From: Rubritepida sp.
Lineage (GTDB): Bacteria; Pseudomonadota; Alphaproteobacteria; Acetobacterales; Acetobacteraceae
DNA: 15,478 bases
Direction of reading: 5' to 3'
Assembly: GCA_014376425.1 (NCBI GenBank)
Contig: JACMRO010000331.1
Coordinates: 1-15,478 of the forward strand
The notes below the pieces were generated by a model. That model did not search any database. It worked only from the letters and a program-made list of their open reading frames with translations, and was not told where the DNA came from. The first letter of the stretch is position 1; every line of letters starts with the position of its first letter. Of this stretch, positions 1 to 7,740 are shown in pieces. The position numbers were made by a program, and so were the translations under genes.

Positions 1-768
1 ACCGCCGCCGGTCAGCGCGCCGCCCAGGATTTCGCAGATCAGCGCCAACCCGTAGCCCTTATGGCCGCCGAACGGCCCCAGCGCACCACGCGGTCCCTGG
101 CCAAAGATCACCGCGGGGTCGGTGGTGGGCTCGCCTAGGTGTGTGATCAGCGCGCCCTCCGGCACCGTCTTGCCGGCGTTGAAGGCGACCTTGACCTTGC
201 CCACGGCGATGGCGGAGGTCGCCATATCCAGGATGATCGGGTCGGCCCCCCCGGGCGGATATGTCGGCACGCCGATGCAGACCGGGTTGGTGCCCATCCG
301 CCCATCCATGCCGCCGAAGGGCGCCACCACGCCCTGGCCGCTGACCGCATTGACGAAGAACAGCGAGATCATGCCCTGTTCCCCCGCCTGCTCGGCATAG
401 CCGCCGATGCGGCCCAGATGATGCGTGCGCCGCAGCCCCAGCATGGCCAGGCCGTGTGCGCGGGCGGTGTCGCAGGCCCAGGCGGTGACCTGGCGGCCGA
501 TCGTCTGGCCGAAGCCCATCTGGCCGTCCCATACGCCGATCGCGGCTTCCCCACGCACCCGCTCGGCGATGGCGTTGGGGGTAATCAAGCCCGCTTCGGC
601 ATTCTCGATGTAACGCGGTACCAGCTGCACGCCGTGGCTGTCATGGCCGCGCAGATTGGCCTCGACCAGATCCTGCGCGACGCGTGCGGCTTCGGTGGGC
701 GCGCTGCCGACGCGCTCCACCATGGCAGTGACGAGGGCGATGAGGGCGGGGGCGGCGATGCGGGGCAT
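1..768 (-). CDS. Ldh_2 family malate/L-lactate dehydrogenase-type oxidoreductase (3' end outside window)
   Basis: The reading frame is open from an ATG at 766-768 to the window edge and gives 256 residues, against about 340-360 for the family, so the C-terminus is missing. It belongs to the Ldh_2 (malate/L-lactate/ureidoglycolate dehydrogenase) family of NAD(P)-dependent 2-hydroxyacid dehydrogenases, which have their own fold and are not Rossmann enzymes. Visible family signatures are GHDSHG at residues 41-46, a His-His pair in RTHHLGRIGGY with the likely catalytic His near residue 116, the GMDGRMGTNP segment around 165, the LDMATS segment and the GHKGYGLAL segment near the cut end. The exact substrate (malate, lactate, ureidoglycolate or a sugar acid) cannot be told. 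It is divergent from the transglutaminase-DUF2126 gene across 136 bases. No strong Shine-Dalgarno is visible before the ATG. The family call is firm; the substrate is open. Confidence 0.93.
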   Translation of the reverse strand, partial: MPRIAAPALIALVTAMVERVGSAPTEAARVAQDLVEANLRGHDSHGVQLVPRYIENAEAGLITPNAIAERVRGEAAIGVWDGQMGFGQTIGRQVTAWACDTARAHGLAMLGLRRTHHLGRIGGYAEQAGEQGMISLFFVNAVSGQGVVAPFGGMDGRMGTNPVCIGVPTYPPGGADPIILDMATSAIAVGKVKVAFNAGKTVPEGALITHLGEPTTDPAVIFGQGPRGALGPFGGHKGYGLALICEILGGALTGGG

Positions 769-904
769 GAGCGATCTCGTGAATTGGCTTGGGCCTAGGG
801 AAACACGCGGCGGAAACCCGGTCCACCATGTCGCCCGCGCGCTACCGCCGGAAGCGGCGGTGCGGTATAGCCTCTAGCCTGTTCCGTGATTGCCGGGAGA
901 CCGC
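769..904. promoter_or_regulatory. Divergent intergenic region with nested inverted repeats
   Basis: These 136 bases separate two divergent genes, so promoters for both should lie here. Two nested dyads are visible: ACCGCC at 844-849 pairs with GGCGGT at 856-861, and alternatively TACCGC at 843-848 pairs with GCGGTA at 862-867. A TATAGC box at 866-871 overlaps the second arm and could be a -10 element for the rightward gene, but I find no convincing -35. The dyads could be an operator or simply a GC-rich hairpin. Confidence 0.35.
895..900 (+). promoter_or_regulatory. Shine-Dalgarno that sets the start of the DUF2126 gene
   Basis: GGGAGA ends four bases before the ATG at 905. This favours that start over an in-frame TTG at 890, which would add five residues. 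The protein from 905 also begins with the usual transglutaminase N-terminal strand pattern (RHRTTYHY). Confidence 0.6.
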
Positions 905-3900
905 ATGCCCATCCACGTCGCCCTGCGCCACCGCACCACCTACCACTATGCCAAACCGGTCACGCTCGGCCCCCAGGTGATCCGGCTGCGGCCCGCCCCG
1001 CATGCCCGCACGCCCATCCTCTCCTACTCGCTGAACATCTCGCCCGCCGGCCATTTCGTGAACTGGCAGCAGGACCCGCAAGGCAATTTCCAGGCCCGCG
1101 TGGTGTTCCCCGAAAAGGTCAGCCATTTCGACGTGACGGTGGACCTGATCGCCGACATGGCGACGCAGAACCCGTTCGACTTCTTCCTCGAACCCGACGC
1201 CGAAACCTGGCCCTTCGAATACGACCCGGTTCTGGATGAGGAGCTGGCGCCGTTTCGCCGCGCGGCGCCGGCCGGGCCGCTGCTGGCAGGCTTCCTGGCC
1301 GCGGTGCCGCGAAACGAGCGGCGTACCATCGACATGCTGGTCGGCCTCAACGCCGCAGTGCTGGCGCGCACCGCCTACATCGTGCGCATGGAGCCCGGCG
1401 TCTGGCCGCCCGATCAGACGCTGGCCGAGGCCCGCGGCTCCTGCCGCGACAGCGCCTGGCTGCTGGTGCAGGCGCTGCGGCATCTGGGCCTCGCCGCCCG
1501 CTTCGTCTCCGGCTACCTGATCCAGCTGGTGGGCGATGTGAAGCCGGTCAGCGGCCCTCAAGGCCCGACATCGGACTTCACCGACCTGCATGCATGGGCC
1601 GAGGTCTACCTGCCCGGCGCCGGCTGGGTCGGGCTCGACGCCACCTCCGGCCTGCTGACAGGAGAGGGACACATCCCGCTGGCGGCAACGCCCGAACCTG
1701 CCTCGGCCGCGCCGATCTCGGGCATGGTGGAGCCGGCCGAGACTACCTTCGGCTTCGAGATGAGCGTGACGCGCGTGCTGGAGACGCCGCGCGTCACCAA
1801 GCCTTACAGCGACTTGCAGTGGCAGCGCATCCAGGCGCTGGGCAACGCCGTGGACGCGGCACTCGAAGCCTCCGACGTGCGCCTGACCATGGGCGGCGAG
1901 CCGACCTTCGTGGCCGACAGCGACCGCGACGCGGCGGAATGGAACACCGATGCGCAAGGCCCCACCAAGCGCGGCTTTGCCGGCCGGCTGCTGCGGCGCC
2001 TGGCACCGCTCTGGGCGCCCGGCGCGGCGCTGCAATACGCGCAGGGCAAGCAAAACCCGGGCGAACAACTGCCTCGTTTCGGCCTGCACTGCCACTGGCG
2101 CGCCGATGGCGTGCCGGTGTGGCAGCACCCCGAACTGCTGGCGTCCGACGAGGACCACGGCGAGGCCACTTCGGCGGACGCCACGGATTTTGCGCGCCGC
2201 CTGGCCGCGCGCCTGCAGGTCGATCCCGGGCTGGTGCAGCAGGGCTATGAGGACGTCCACCACTACCTGTGGCGCGAGGCCCGCCTGCCGGCTAACGTCG
2301 TCTTCGAAGTCAGCAGGCTGGCCGATTCGCTGGAGCGGGCGCGCATGGCCCGGCTGCACCGCCAGGGGCTGGGGGCGCCGGTCGGCGCGTTGCTGCCGCT
2401 GCGCCGGCTGCTGCAGCACGGCGTTCGCCGCTGGCAGTCGGGCCAGTGGCACTTCCGCGATGGCGTGATGTTCCTGGTGCCGGGCGACAGCCCAATGGGG
2501 CTGCGACTACCGCTCAACGCCCTACCCTGGGTCGACCCCAAGGCGCTGGCACTGCACGCCGAGACCGCGCCCGACCCCTTCGCCGCACGCCCGCCGCTGC
2601 CCGCGCCCACGGACGCCGCCCTGCCCGCAAACGACGCGGGCGGCGAGGAAGACCCGGGCCCGTTGCGTACCGCGCTGTGCGTCGAAGCCCGAAGCGGGTT
2701 GATCCACGTCTTCCTGCCGCCGCTCTACGCTGCCGAGGACTGGCTTGACCTGGTCGCGGCCATCGAGGCCACGGCACTGGAGTGGGGGCGGAAGATCTTC
2801 CTCGAAGGCTACCTGCCGCCGGACGACCCGCGCCTGCTCAGCTTCTCGGTTACGCCCGACCCCGGCGTCATCGAGGTGAACATCCACCCGATGCACAGCT
2901 GGGGCGACGTCACCACCCGCACCGCCCAGCTCTACGACGAAGCCCGCCAGGTCGGCCTCACCTCCGAGAAATTCATGATGGATGGCCGCCATGTCGGCAC
3001 CGGCGGCGGCAATCATGTGGTGATGGGGGCTGCCGAAGCGGCGGACTCACCCTTCCTGCGGCGGCCGGACCTGCTGCGCAGCCTGATCAGCTTCTGGCAT
3101 AACCACCCCAGCCTTTCCTACATGTTCTCGGGCCTGTTCATCGGCCCCACCAGCCAGCACCCGCGCATGGACGAGGCCCGGCAGGACAATGTGCGCGAGC
3201 TGGAGCTGGCCTTCATCGAACTTGCCCGCGCCCAGGATACACCGCCCGGCCCGCCCCCTTGGCTGACCGACCGGCTGTTCCGCAACATCCTGGCCGACAT
3301 GACCGGCAACACCCACCGGACCGAGTTCTGCATCGACAAGATGTACAGCCCCGACAGCAGTTCGGGCCGCCGTGGCCTGGTCGAATTCCGCGGCTTCGAA
3401 ATGCCGCCGCATGCGCAGATGTCCGCCGCCCAGATGCTGCTGATGCGCGCCACCGTCGCGGCCTTCTGGAGCCGCCCCTACGAACGGCGCCTGATCCGCT
3501 GGGGCACCCGCCTGCACGACAATTTCATGCTGCCCGAACTCTGCGCCCGCGACTTCCACAACGCGTTGGACGACCTCGCCGCGCATGGCTTCAAGCTCGA
3601 TCCGGAATGGTTCGCGCCACACCTCGAATTCCGCTTCCCGCTCATCGGCGAGACCACGGTGCGCGACATGGGGCTGGAGATCCGCCACGCCCTCGAACCC
3701 TGGCACGTGCTGGGTGAGGAGCAGACCGCCAGCGGCACCGCACGCTATGTCGATAGTTCGGCCGAACGCATCCAGGTCAAGCTGCGGAACTTCTCGCCCG
3801 AACGCTATACGCTCACCTGCAACGGCGTGGTCGTGCCGCTCACGGCGACCGAAACCGCCGGGGAATACTTTGCCGGCATCCGCTTCAAGGCATGGAGCCC

Positions 3901-4177
3901 CTATTCGTCGCTCCACCCCACCATCAAGGCACAGACACCACTCACCATCGATATCCATGACAGTTGGAACAACCGCAGCCTGGGCGGCATCACCCACCAC
4001 ACCACCCATCCCGGCGGCCGCAACTACGATACCTTCCCGGTCAACGCCCCCGAAGCCGAAGCCCGCCGCCGCGCCCGCTTCTTCACGACCAACCACACCC
4101 CAGGCACCACGACACCACGCCCCAGCAGCCGCAGCCCGGAACACCCGCTGACCCTCGACCTGCGCGCTTATGCATAG
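905..4177 (+). CDS. Transglutaminase-like / DUF2126 fusion protein (predicted peptidase plus amidoligase)
   Basis: A 1090-residue protein, the usual length for this family. Residues 1-300 are a bacterial transglutaminase-like domain: an N-terminal beta region beginning RHRTTYHY, then the catalytic triad Cys180 (GSCRDSAW), His229 (DLHAWAEV) and Asp245 (GLDATSG). From about residue 325 the DUF2126 domain follows, with MGGEPTFV at 329-336, IEVNIHP around Glu657, GTGGGNH at 698-704 and EFRGFEMPPH near 825. Comparative genomics has placed DUF2126 in the glutamine-synthetase/glutamate-cysteine-ligase fold and predicted it to form amide bonds, paired with a peptidase-like domain that could cleave or transfer them; no substrate is known. 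No signal peptide is visible, so it is probably cytoplasmic. It leads a co-directional run with the ATP-grasp/alpha-E and second transglutaminase genes, the standard neighbours of this family. All key residues look intact. Confidence 0.93.
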   Translation: MPIHVALRHRTTYHYAKPVTLGPQVIRLRPAPHARTPILSYSLNISPAGHFVNWQQDPQGNFQARVVFPEKVSHFDVTVDLIADMATQNPFDFFLEPDAETWPFEYDPVLDEELAPFRRAAPAGPLLAGFLAAVPRNERRTIDMLVGLNAAVLARTAYIVRMEPGVWPPDQTLAEARGSCRDSAWLLVQALRHLGLAARFVSGYLIQLVGDVKPVSGPQGPTSDFTDLHAWAEVYLPGAGWVGLDATSGLLTGEGHIPLAATPEPASAAPISGMVEPAETTFGFEMSVTRVLETPRVTKPYSDLQWQRIQALGNAVDAALEASDVRLTMGGEPTFVADSDRDAAEWNTDAQGPTKRGFAGRLLRRLAPLWAPGAALQYAQGKQNPGEQLPRFGLHCHWRADGVPVWQHPELLASDEDHGEATSADATDFARRLAARLQVDPGLVQQGYEDVHHYLWREARLPANVVFEVSRLADSLERARMARLHRQGLGAPVGALLPLRRLLQHGVRRWQSGQWHFRDGVMFLVPGDSPMGLRLPLNALPWVDPKALALHAETAPDPFAARPPLPAPTDAALPANDAGGEEDPGPLRTALCVEARSGLIHVFLPPLYAAEDWLDLVAAIEATALEWGRKIFLEGYLPPDDPRLLSFSVTPDPGVIEVNIHPMHSWGDVTTRTAQLYDEARQVGLTSEKFMMDGRHVGTGGGNHVVMGAAEAADSPFLRRPDLLRSLISFWHNHPSLSYMFSGLFIGPTSQHPRMDEARQDNVRELELAFIELARAQDTPPGPPPWLTDRLFRNILADMTGNTHRTEFCIDKMYSPDSSSGRRGLVEFRGFEMPPHAQMSAAQMLLMRATVAAFWSRPYERRLIRWGTRLHDNFMLPELCARDFHNALDDLAAHGFKLDPEWFAPHLEFRFPLIGETTVRDMGLEIRHALEPWHVLGEEQTASGTARYVDSSAERIQVKLRNFSPERYTLTCNGVVVPLTATETAGEYFAGIRFKAWSPYSSLHPTIKAQTPLTIDIHDSWNNRSLGGITHHTTHPGGRNYDTFPVNAPEAEARRRARFFTTNHTPGTTTPRPSSRSPEHPLTLDLRAYA

Positions 4178-4399
4178 CTGCGCGGGCGGGCAGCGTGGCT
4201 CGCCAACGGGCCGCGCCCACCCACACACCCCGGCAAAGGCCGCAGCGCCCCTGTACCCAAGTCGGCATATTGCTGGGGGTAGGGGGCACACCCGGCCGTC
4301 CCGCCATCGAGGCAACGGCCAAGACTCAGCGGCGGCGCTGCCCTTGTGCGGGGCGCGGACCTGCTTGCAGGTGGTGCTCCCCGCCCAGGCCCCGCGCGC
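4178..4399 (+). other. Intergenic gap before the ATP-grasp gene, with a 14-bp near-perfect palindrome
   Basis: This 222-base stretch is the longest non-coding gap in the window and breaks an otherwise overlapping gene run. I see no credible gene in it. It holds a dyad, ACCTGC at 4359-4364 and GCAGGT at 4367-4372 with a two-base spacer, about 27 bases before the ATG at 4400. There is one AT-containing patch (CATATT at 4266-4271) but no matching -35. It may carry a second promoter for the downstream five-gene unit. Confidence 0.35.
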
Positions 4400-6877
4400 A
4401 TGACAGCGCCAATGGATGAGATGGTGGACGGGTCCGGCCGGATCCGGCCGCATTGGCGCGATGTGCTGGGCGCGGTGGGCGGCCTGGGGCGGCCCCAACT
4501 GGAGGAGCGTGCCAGGCGGTTGCAGCGTGCGGCGGAGGAGGAGGGGGTTGCCTCCATCCTGCCCGGGTCGAAATCGGCCGCGGTGGGGTGGCGATGCGAT
4601 CCGGTACCGTTGCCCCTGCCGGCGGATGAGTTTGCGGCCCTGGAATCCGGCCTGGCGCAGCGGGCGCGGCTGCTGGAGGTTTTGCTGGCCGATGTCTACG
4701 GACCGCAGGACTGCGTGCGCGAGGGTTTGCTGCCGGCGGCGCTGGTCTTCGGCAATCCGGCGTTCTTGCGGGTTTGGCGGCGTGCGGCCGCGCCGCCGCG
4801 GCGGCCGGTACTGCGTCTGTACGCGGCCGAGCTGCTGCGCTGCCCGGACGGCATCTGGCGGGTGATGAGCGACCGCACCGCCCTGGTGTCGGGGCTGGGA
4901 CATGCGCGGGAGAATCGCCGCCTGATGGGCGAGGCGATGCCCGAGGCGTTCCGCGCCTCGCGCCCACGCGGTCTGTCGACCTTTTTCGAGCTGTGGCAGG
5001 ACAGTCTGCAGCGTTTGGCCCCCCCCAGGGCCGGGCATGCCGAGGCAGCGCCGGCGGTGGCGCTGCTCAGTGCCGGCCACGACCATCCGCACTGGTTCGA
5101 GCATGTCGTGCTGAGCCGGGAAATCTCGGCAGCACTGGTCGAGCCGGGTGATCTGACGGTGCGTGGCGGCGCGTTGTTCCTGAAGACGATGCAGGGCTTG
5201 CAGCCGGTGGACGTGCTGGTCAGCCGGGTCGAGGCGACCACGCTGGACCCGCTGGAATTCGCCGAGGCGGATGCCGGCGACGGCGTGCCGGGGCTGCTGG
5301 ATGCGGCGCGGCATGGCGCTTTGTCCCTGGTCAATGCGCCTGGCGCCGGCTGGGCGGAAAGCCCCGCGCTCGCGGCGTTCCTGCCCGCACTGTGCGAGCG
5401 GCTGCTGGGCGAGAGATTGTGGCTGGAGAGCCTGCCTACGGAGTGGCTGGGTAGCCCCGGCGCTGCCGCCCGGGCGCTGGCCGGGCCCGAGGCACCGCTG
5501 ATCCGCCCAGCCATGGATGGGGCGGCGCCCGGCGCCCGGCTGGACGGCGCGCTGCGGGCGGCGGTGCTGGCCAACCCTTCGGGATTTGCCGCGACCCAGC
5601 TTCCCCCGGCATCGGTCGCGCCATGTTTCTCGGGTGTCACGCTGGCGCCGCTGCCGGTGGCGTTGCGGCTGTTCGGCTTCAGCGATGGCGACCGCTGGCA
5701 TGCCATGCCAGGCGGCCTGGCGCGGGTGCTGGATGACGTGGCGCCGATGGCCGGGCGGCTGCCGCGGTCGGGCTGGTGCAAGGATGTGTGGGTGTTGAGT
5801 GACGAGAATGGGCCGATCATCGGCCCCGCGGCGCAACACCTGCCGCCGATCTCCATCCGGCGCGATTCGGGCGCCCTGCCGTCGCGCGTGGCAGATAATC
5901 TGTTCTGGCTGGGCCGCTATGTCGAACGGCTGGACCGCGCCGCCCGGCTAATGCGCGCCACGCTGAGCCGGCTGCGGCGCGGCGTGCCGCTACCGCGCGA
6001 GGTGGCGGAGTTGGCGGCGCTGGCAAGCTGCCTGGTGGAGGCCGGCATCATCGAGGAGGAGGCCCGCCCCAGCGGTGGCAGCACCACCGCGCTGGCCGCG
6101 GCGCTGGCCCTGGCGGTCACGCCTGAGGGGCGCGTTGGCCGGCTGCAGAGCCGTATCGCATCGCTCACGGCGACGGTGCGCGACCGGCTGACCGACGATA
6201 TGCACGCGACCTTCGTGCAGACCCTGCGCGCCGCCCGCGCCGCCGGCGACACGGCAGGGACGGGGCTGGAGGCGCTGAGCCGTGCGATGATCGCCAATCT
6301 GCGCTTCGCCACCGCGGTGGCCGGCGTCGCCAGCGAAAACATGACGCGCGGCGGTGGCTGGCTGTTCCTCGAGCTGGGCCGGCGGCTGGAGCGGGCGCAG
6401 GCGGTGCTGGCCGAGATCGGCCTGGTGTTGGAACAGCCGCCGGCCCGCATCGAGGCCGGCCTGCGCCTGGTGCTGGAGCTGTGCGACAGCGTGATCACCT
6501 ATCGCAACCGCTACCTGGCGGTGCTGCAGCCGGCGCCGGTGCTGGACCTGGTGCTGGCGGACCCGTCCAATCCCCGCGGCCTGGCTTTCCAGATGGCCGC
6601 TATCGGCGAGGCGCTGGCCGGCATCGCGGGCAGCGCCGAGGATACGCTGATCGAGCAGGCCGGCGACCTTGCGCAGGCGGCGGCCGCGGTGGTCGATGAC
6701 CTCCTGGCAGCGGCCGACCAGGCGCAGGCCGCGAGCGAGCTGCCGCCGCGCCTGGCCGCGATGGCCGACGCGCTGGGGGAGCTCAGCAACGCCGTCTTCC
6801 GCCGTTACTTCGCCCTGTTGCCCGCGGCGCAGGTGCTGGGGCTGGACGATGAACCGGCCGAGGTGGTGCCGGCATGA
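4400..6877 (+). CDS. Circularly permuted ATP-grasp (type 2) - alpha-E (DUF403) fusion protein
   Basis: An 825-residue protein made of two usually separate partners. Residues 1 to about 488 are the circularly permuted ATP-grasp region, with family signatures DVYGPQDCVREGLLP near 97-111, the SDRTALVSGLGHARENRR stretch near 157-174, GDLTVRGG near 250, LDPLEF near 282, and MPGGLARV plus WCKDVWVLS just before the join. From about 493 (SRVADNLFWLGRYVERLDR) the helical alpha-E domain runs to the end. Alpha-E proteins are predicted partners of ATP-grasp amidoligases; the pair is thought to make or attach a peptide-like product, substrate unknown. An in-frame GTG at 4346 would add 18 residues, but ATG 4400 leads directly into the conserved DEMVDGSGRIRPHW start region. 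No good Shine-Dalgarno precedes it. Its stop overlaps the next start as ATGA. An Arg at 369 sits where I expect the family Lys (see findings). Confidence 0.9.
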   Translation: MTAPMDEMVDGSGRIRPHWRDVLGAVGGLGRPQLEERARRLQRAAEEEGVASILPGSKSAAVGWRCDPVPLPLPADEFAALESGLAQRARLLEVLLADVYGPQDCVREGLLPAALVFGNPAFLRVWRRAAAPPRRPVLRLYAAELLRCPDGIWRVMSDRTALVSGLGHARENRRLMGEAMPEAFRASRPRGLSTFFELWQDSLQRLAPPRAGHAEAAPAVALLSAGHDHPHWFEHVVLSREISAALVEPGDLTVRGGALFLKTMQGLQPVDVLVSRVEATTLDPLEFAEADAGDGVPGLLDAARHGALSLVNAPGAGWAESPALAAFLPALCERLLGERLWLESLPTEWLGSPGAAARALAGPEAPLIRPAMDGAAPGARLDGALRAAVLANPSGFAATQLPPASVAPCFSGVTLAPLPVALRLFGFSDGDRWHAMPGGLARVLDDVAPMAGRLPRSGWCKDVWVLSDENGPIIGPAAQHLPPISIRRDSGALPSRVADNLFWLGRYVERLDRAARLMRATLSRLRRGVPLPREVAELAALASCLVEAGIIEEEARPSGGSTTALAAALALAVTPEGRVGRLQSRIASLTATVRDRLTDDMHATFVQTLRAARAAGDTAGTGLEALSRAMIANLRFATAVAGVASENMTRGGGWLFLELGRRLERAQAVLAEIGLVLEQPPARIEAGLRLVLELCDSVITYRNRYLAVLQPAPVLDLVLADPSNPRGLAFQMAAIGEALAGIAGSAEDTLIEQAGDLAQAAAAVVDDLLAAADQAQAASELPPRLAAMADALGELSNAVFRRYFALLPAAQVLGLDDEPAEVVPA

Positions 6878-7740
6878 TCTACCGGGTGCGCCACGTCACC
6901 ACCTACCGTTATGACAAGCCGGTCGACCTCGCTTCCCACCTGCTGCACCTCAAGCCGCGGGCGCTACCGGGGCAACGGGTCATGAACGCCCGCATCCGCT
7001 GCCTGCCGTCGCCCGACCATGCGACCGAGACGCACGACCATTATGGCAACGCCACCACGCGTATCTTTCTGGCCGCGCCGCACAAGCATTTCGAGGTCGT
7101 CGCCGAATCGCTCGTATCGGTGGATTTCGCCCCGCCGCCGCCGGCGGAGGACACCATGGCGTGGGAGGATGTGGCCGCCGCCGCGCCGGATGGTGAGGCG
7201 GCGGAGTTCCTGTTCGGCTCCAGCCACGCCCCGGTGCTGGCTGCAGCGGCGGATTACGCCCGGCCGTGCTTCACCCCCGGCCGGCCGATCCTGGCGGCGC
7301 TGCTGGAGCTGAACAGCCGGATCACCCGGGAATTCCGCTTTCAGGCCGGCGTCACCAGCACGTCGACCAAGGTCGAGGAGATTCTGCGGCTGAAACGCGG
7401 CGTGTGCCAGGATTTCACCCATCTGATGCTCTCCGCCCTGCGGGGCCTGGGCCTGCCGGCGCGCTACATGTCGGGCTATGTGCGAACCCGGCCGCCGCCG
7501 GGCCAGCCGCGCCGCCGGGGTGCCGACCAGAGCCACGCCTGGGTGGGCGCCTGGCTGGGCGATGCGCATGGCTGGGTCGGGCTGGACCCCACCAACGCCA
7601 TCGTGGTGCGCGACGAGCACGTGGTGCTGGCCTGGGGGCGGGACTTCGCCGATATCTCTCCGTTGCGTGGAGTGATACTGGGCGGAGGCGCGCACCGGTT
7701 GACGGTCAGCGTCGATTTGGAGGCGGAGGGTGGGGCGTGA
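6874..7740 (+). CDS. Transglutaminase-like family protein (stand-alone)
   Basis: A 288-residue protein of the bacterial transglutaminase-like cysteine peptidase family, at its usual length. It starts with the N-terminal strand region RVRHVTTYRYDKPV and carries the triad Cys178 (RGVCQDFTH), His221 (QSHAWVGAW) and Asp238 (GLDPTNAI), followed by the closing DEHVVLAWGRDFADISPLRG segment common to this group. All catalytic residues are present. No signal peptide is visible. The ATG overlaps the ATP-grasp/alpha-E stop by four bases and has a Shine-Dalgarno (GAGGTGG, 6860-6866) seven bases upstream, so translation is probably coupled. It is the second transglutaminase-like domain of the cluster. By the usual reading of these operons it would cleave or transfer an amide bond made by the ATP-grasp or DUF2126 partners. 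The biochemical substrate is unknown. Confidence 0.93.
   Translation: MIYRVRHVTTYRYDKPVDLASHLLHLKPRALPGQRVMNARIRCLPSPDHATETHDHYGNATTRIFLAAPHKHFEVVAESLVSVDFAPPPPAEDTMAWEDVAAAAPDGEAAEFLFGSSHAPVLAAAADYARPCFTPGRPILAALLELNSRITREFRFQAGVTSTSTKVEEILRLKRGVCQDFTHLMLSALRGLGLPARYMSGYVRTRPPPGQPRRRGADQSHAWVGAWLGDAHGWVGLDPTNAIVVRDEHVVLAWGRDFADISPLRGVILGGGAHRLTVSVDLEAEGGA
7725..7730 (+). promoter_or_regulatory. Shine-Dalgarno that favours a GTG start at 7737
   Basis: GGAGGG lies six bases before the GTG at 7737, ideal spacing, and 15 bases before the ATG at 7746, which is too far. The GTG also makes a GTGA overlap with the preceding stop, matching the overlap style of the neighbouring junctions. Confidence 0.55.

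Noticed and set aside
842..2452. A 536-codon minus-strand open frame opposite the transglutaminase-DUF2126 gene
   Set aside because: Low-complexity Arg/Gly/Gln-rich product, antisense to a gene with an intact catalytic triad and a good Shine-Dalgarno; no family resemblance.
4346..4399. GTG start at 4346 for the ATP-grasp/alpha-E gene
   Set aside because: It adds 18 Gly/Pro/Ala-rich residues without family similarity, has no Shine-Dalgarno, and would cover the palindrome at 4359-4372.
3047..5839. A 930-codon open frame on the minus strand across the DUF2126 end, the intergenic gap and the ATP-grasp gene
   Set aside because: It is antisense to two well-supported genes. Its translation is Arg/Gln/Gly/Ala/His-rich with no recognisable motif, the usual by-product of high-GC third-position bias.
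7266..7736. Upstream extension of the AlgJ/AlgX-like frame by 157 codons
   Set aside because: It lies inside the transglutaminase gene in another frame. The signal peptide, Shine-Dalgarno and family similarity place the start at 7737 or 7746.
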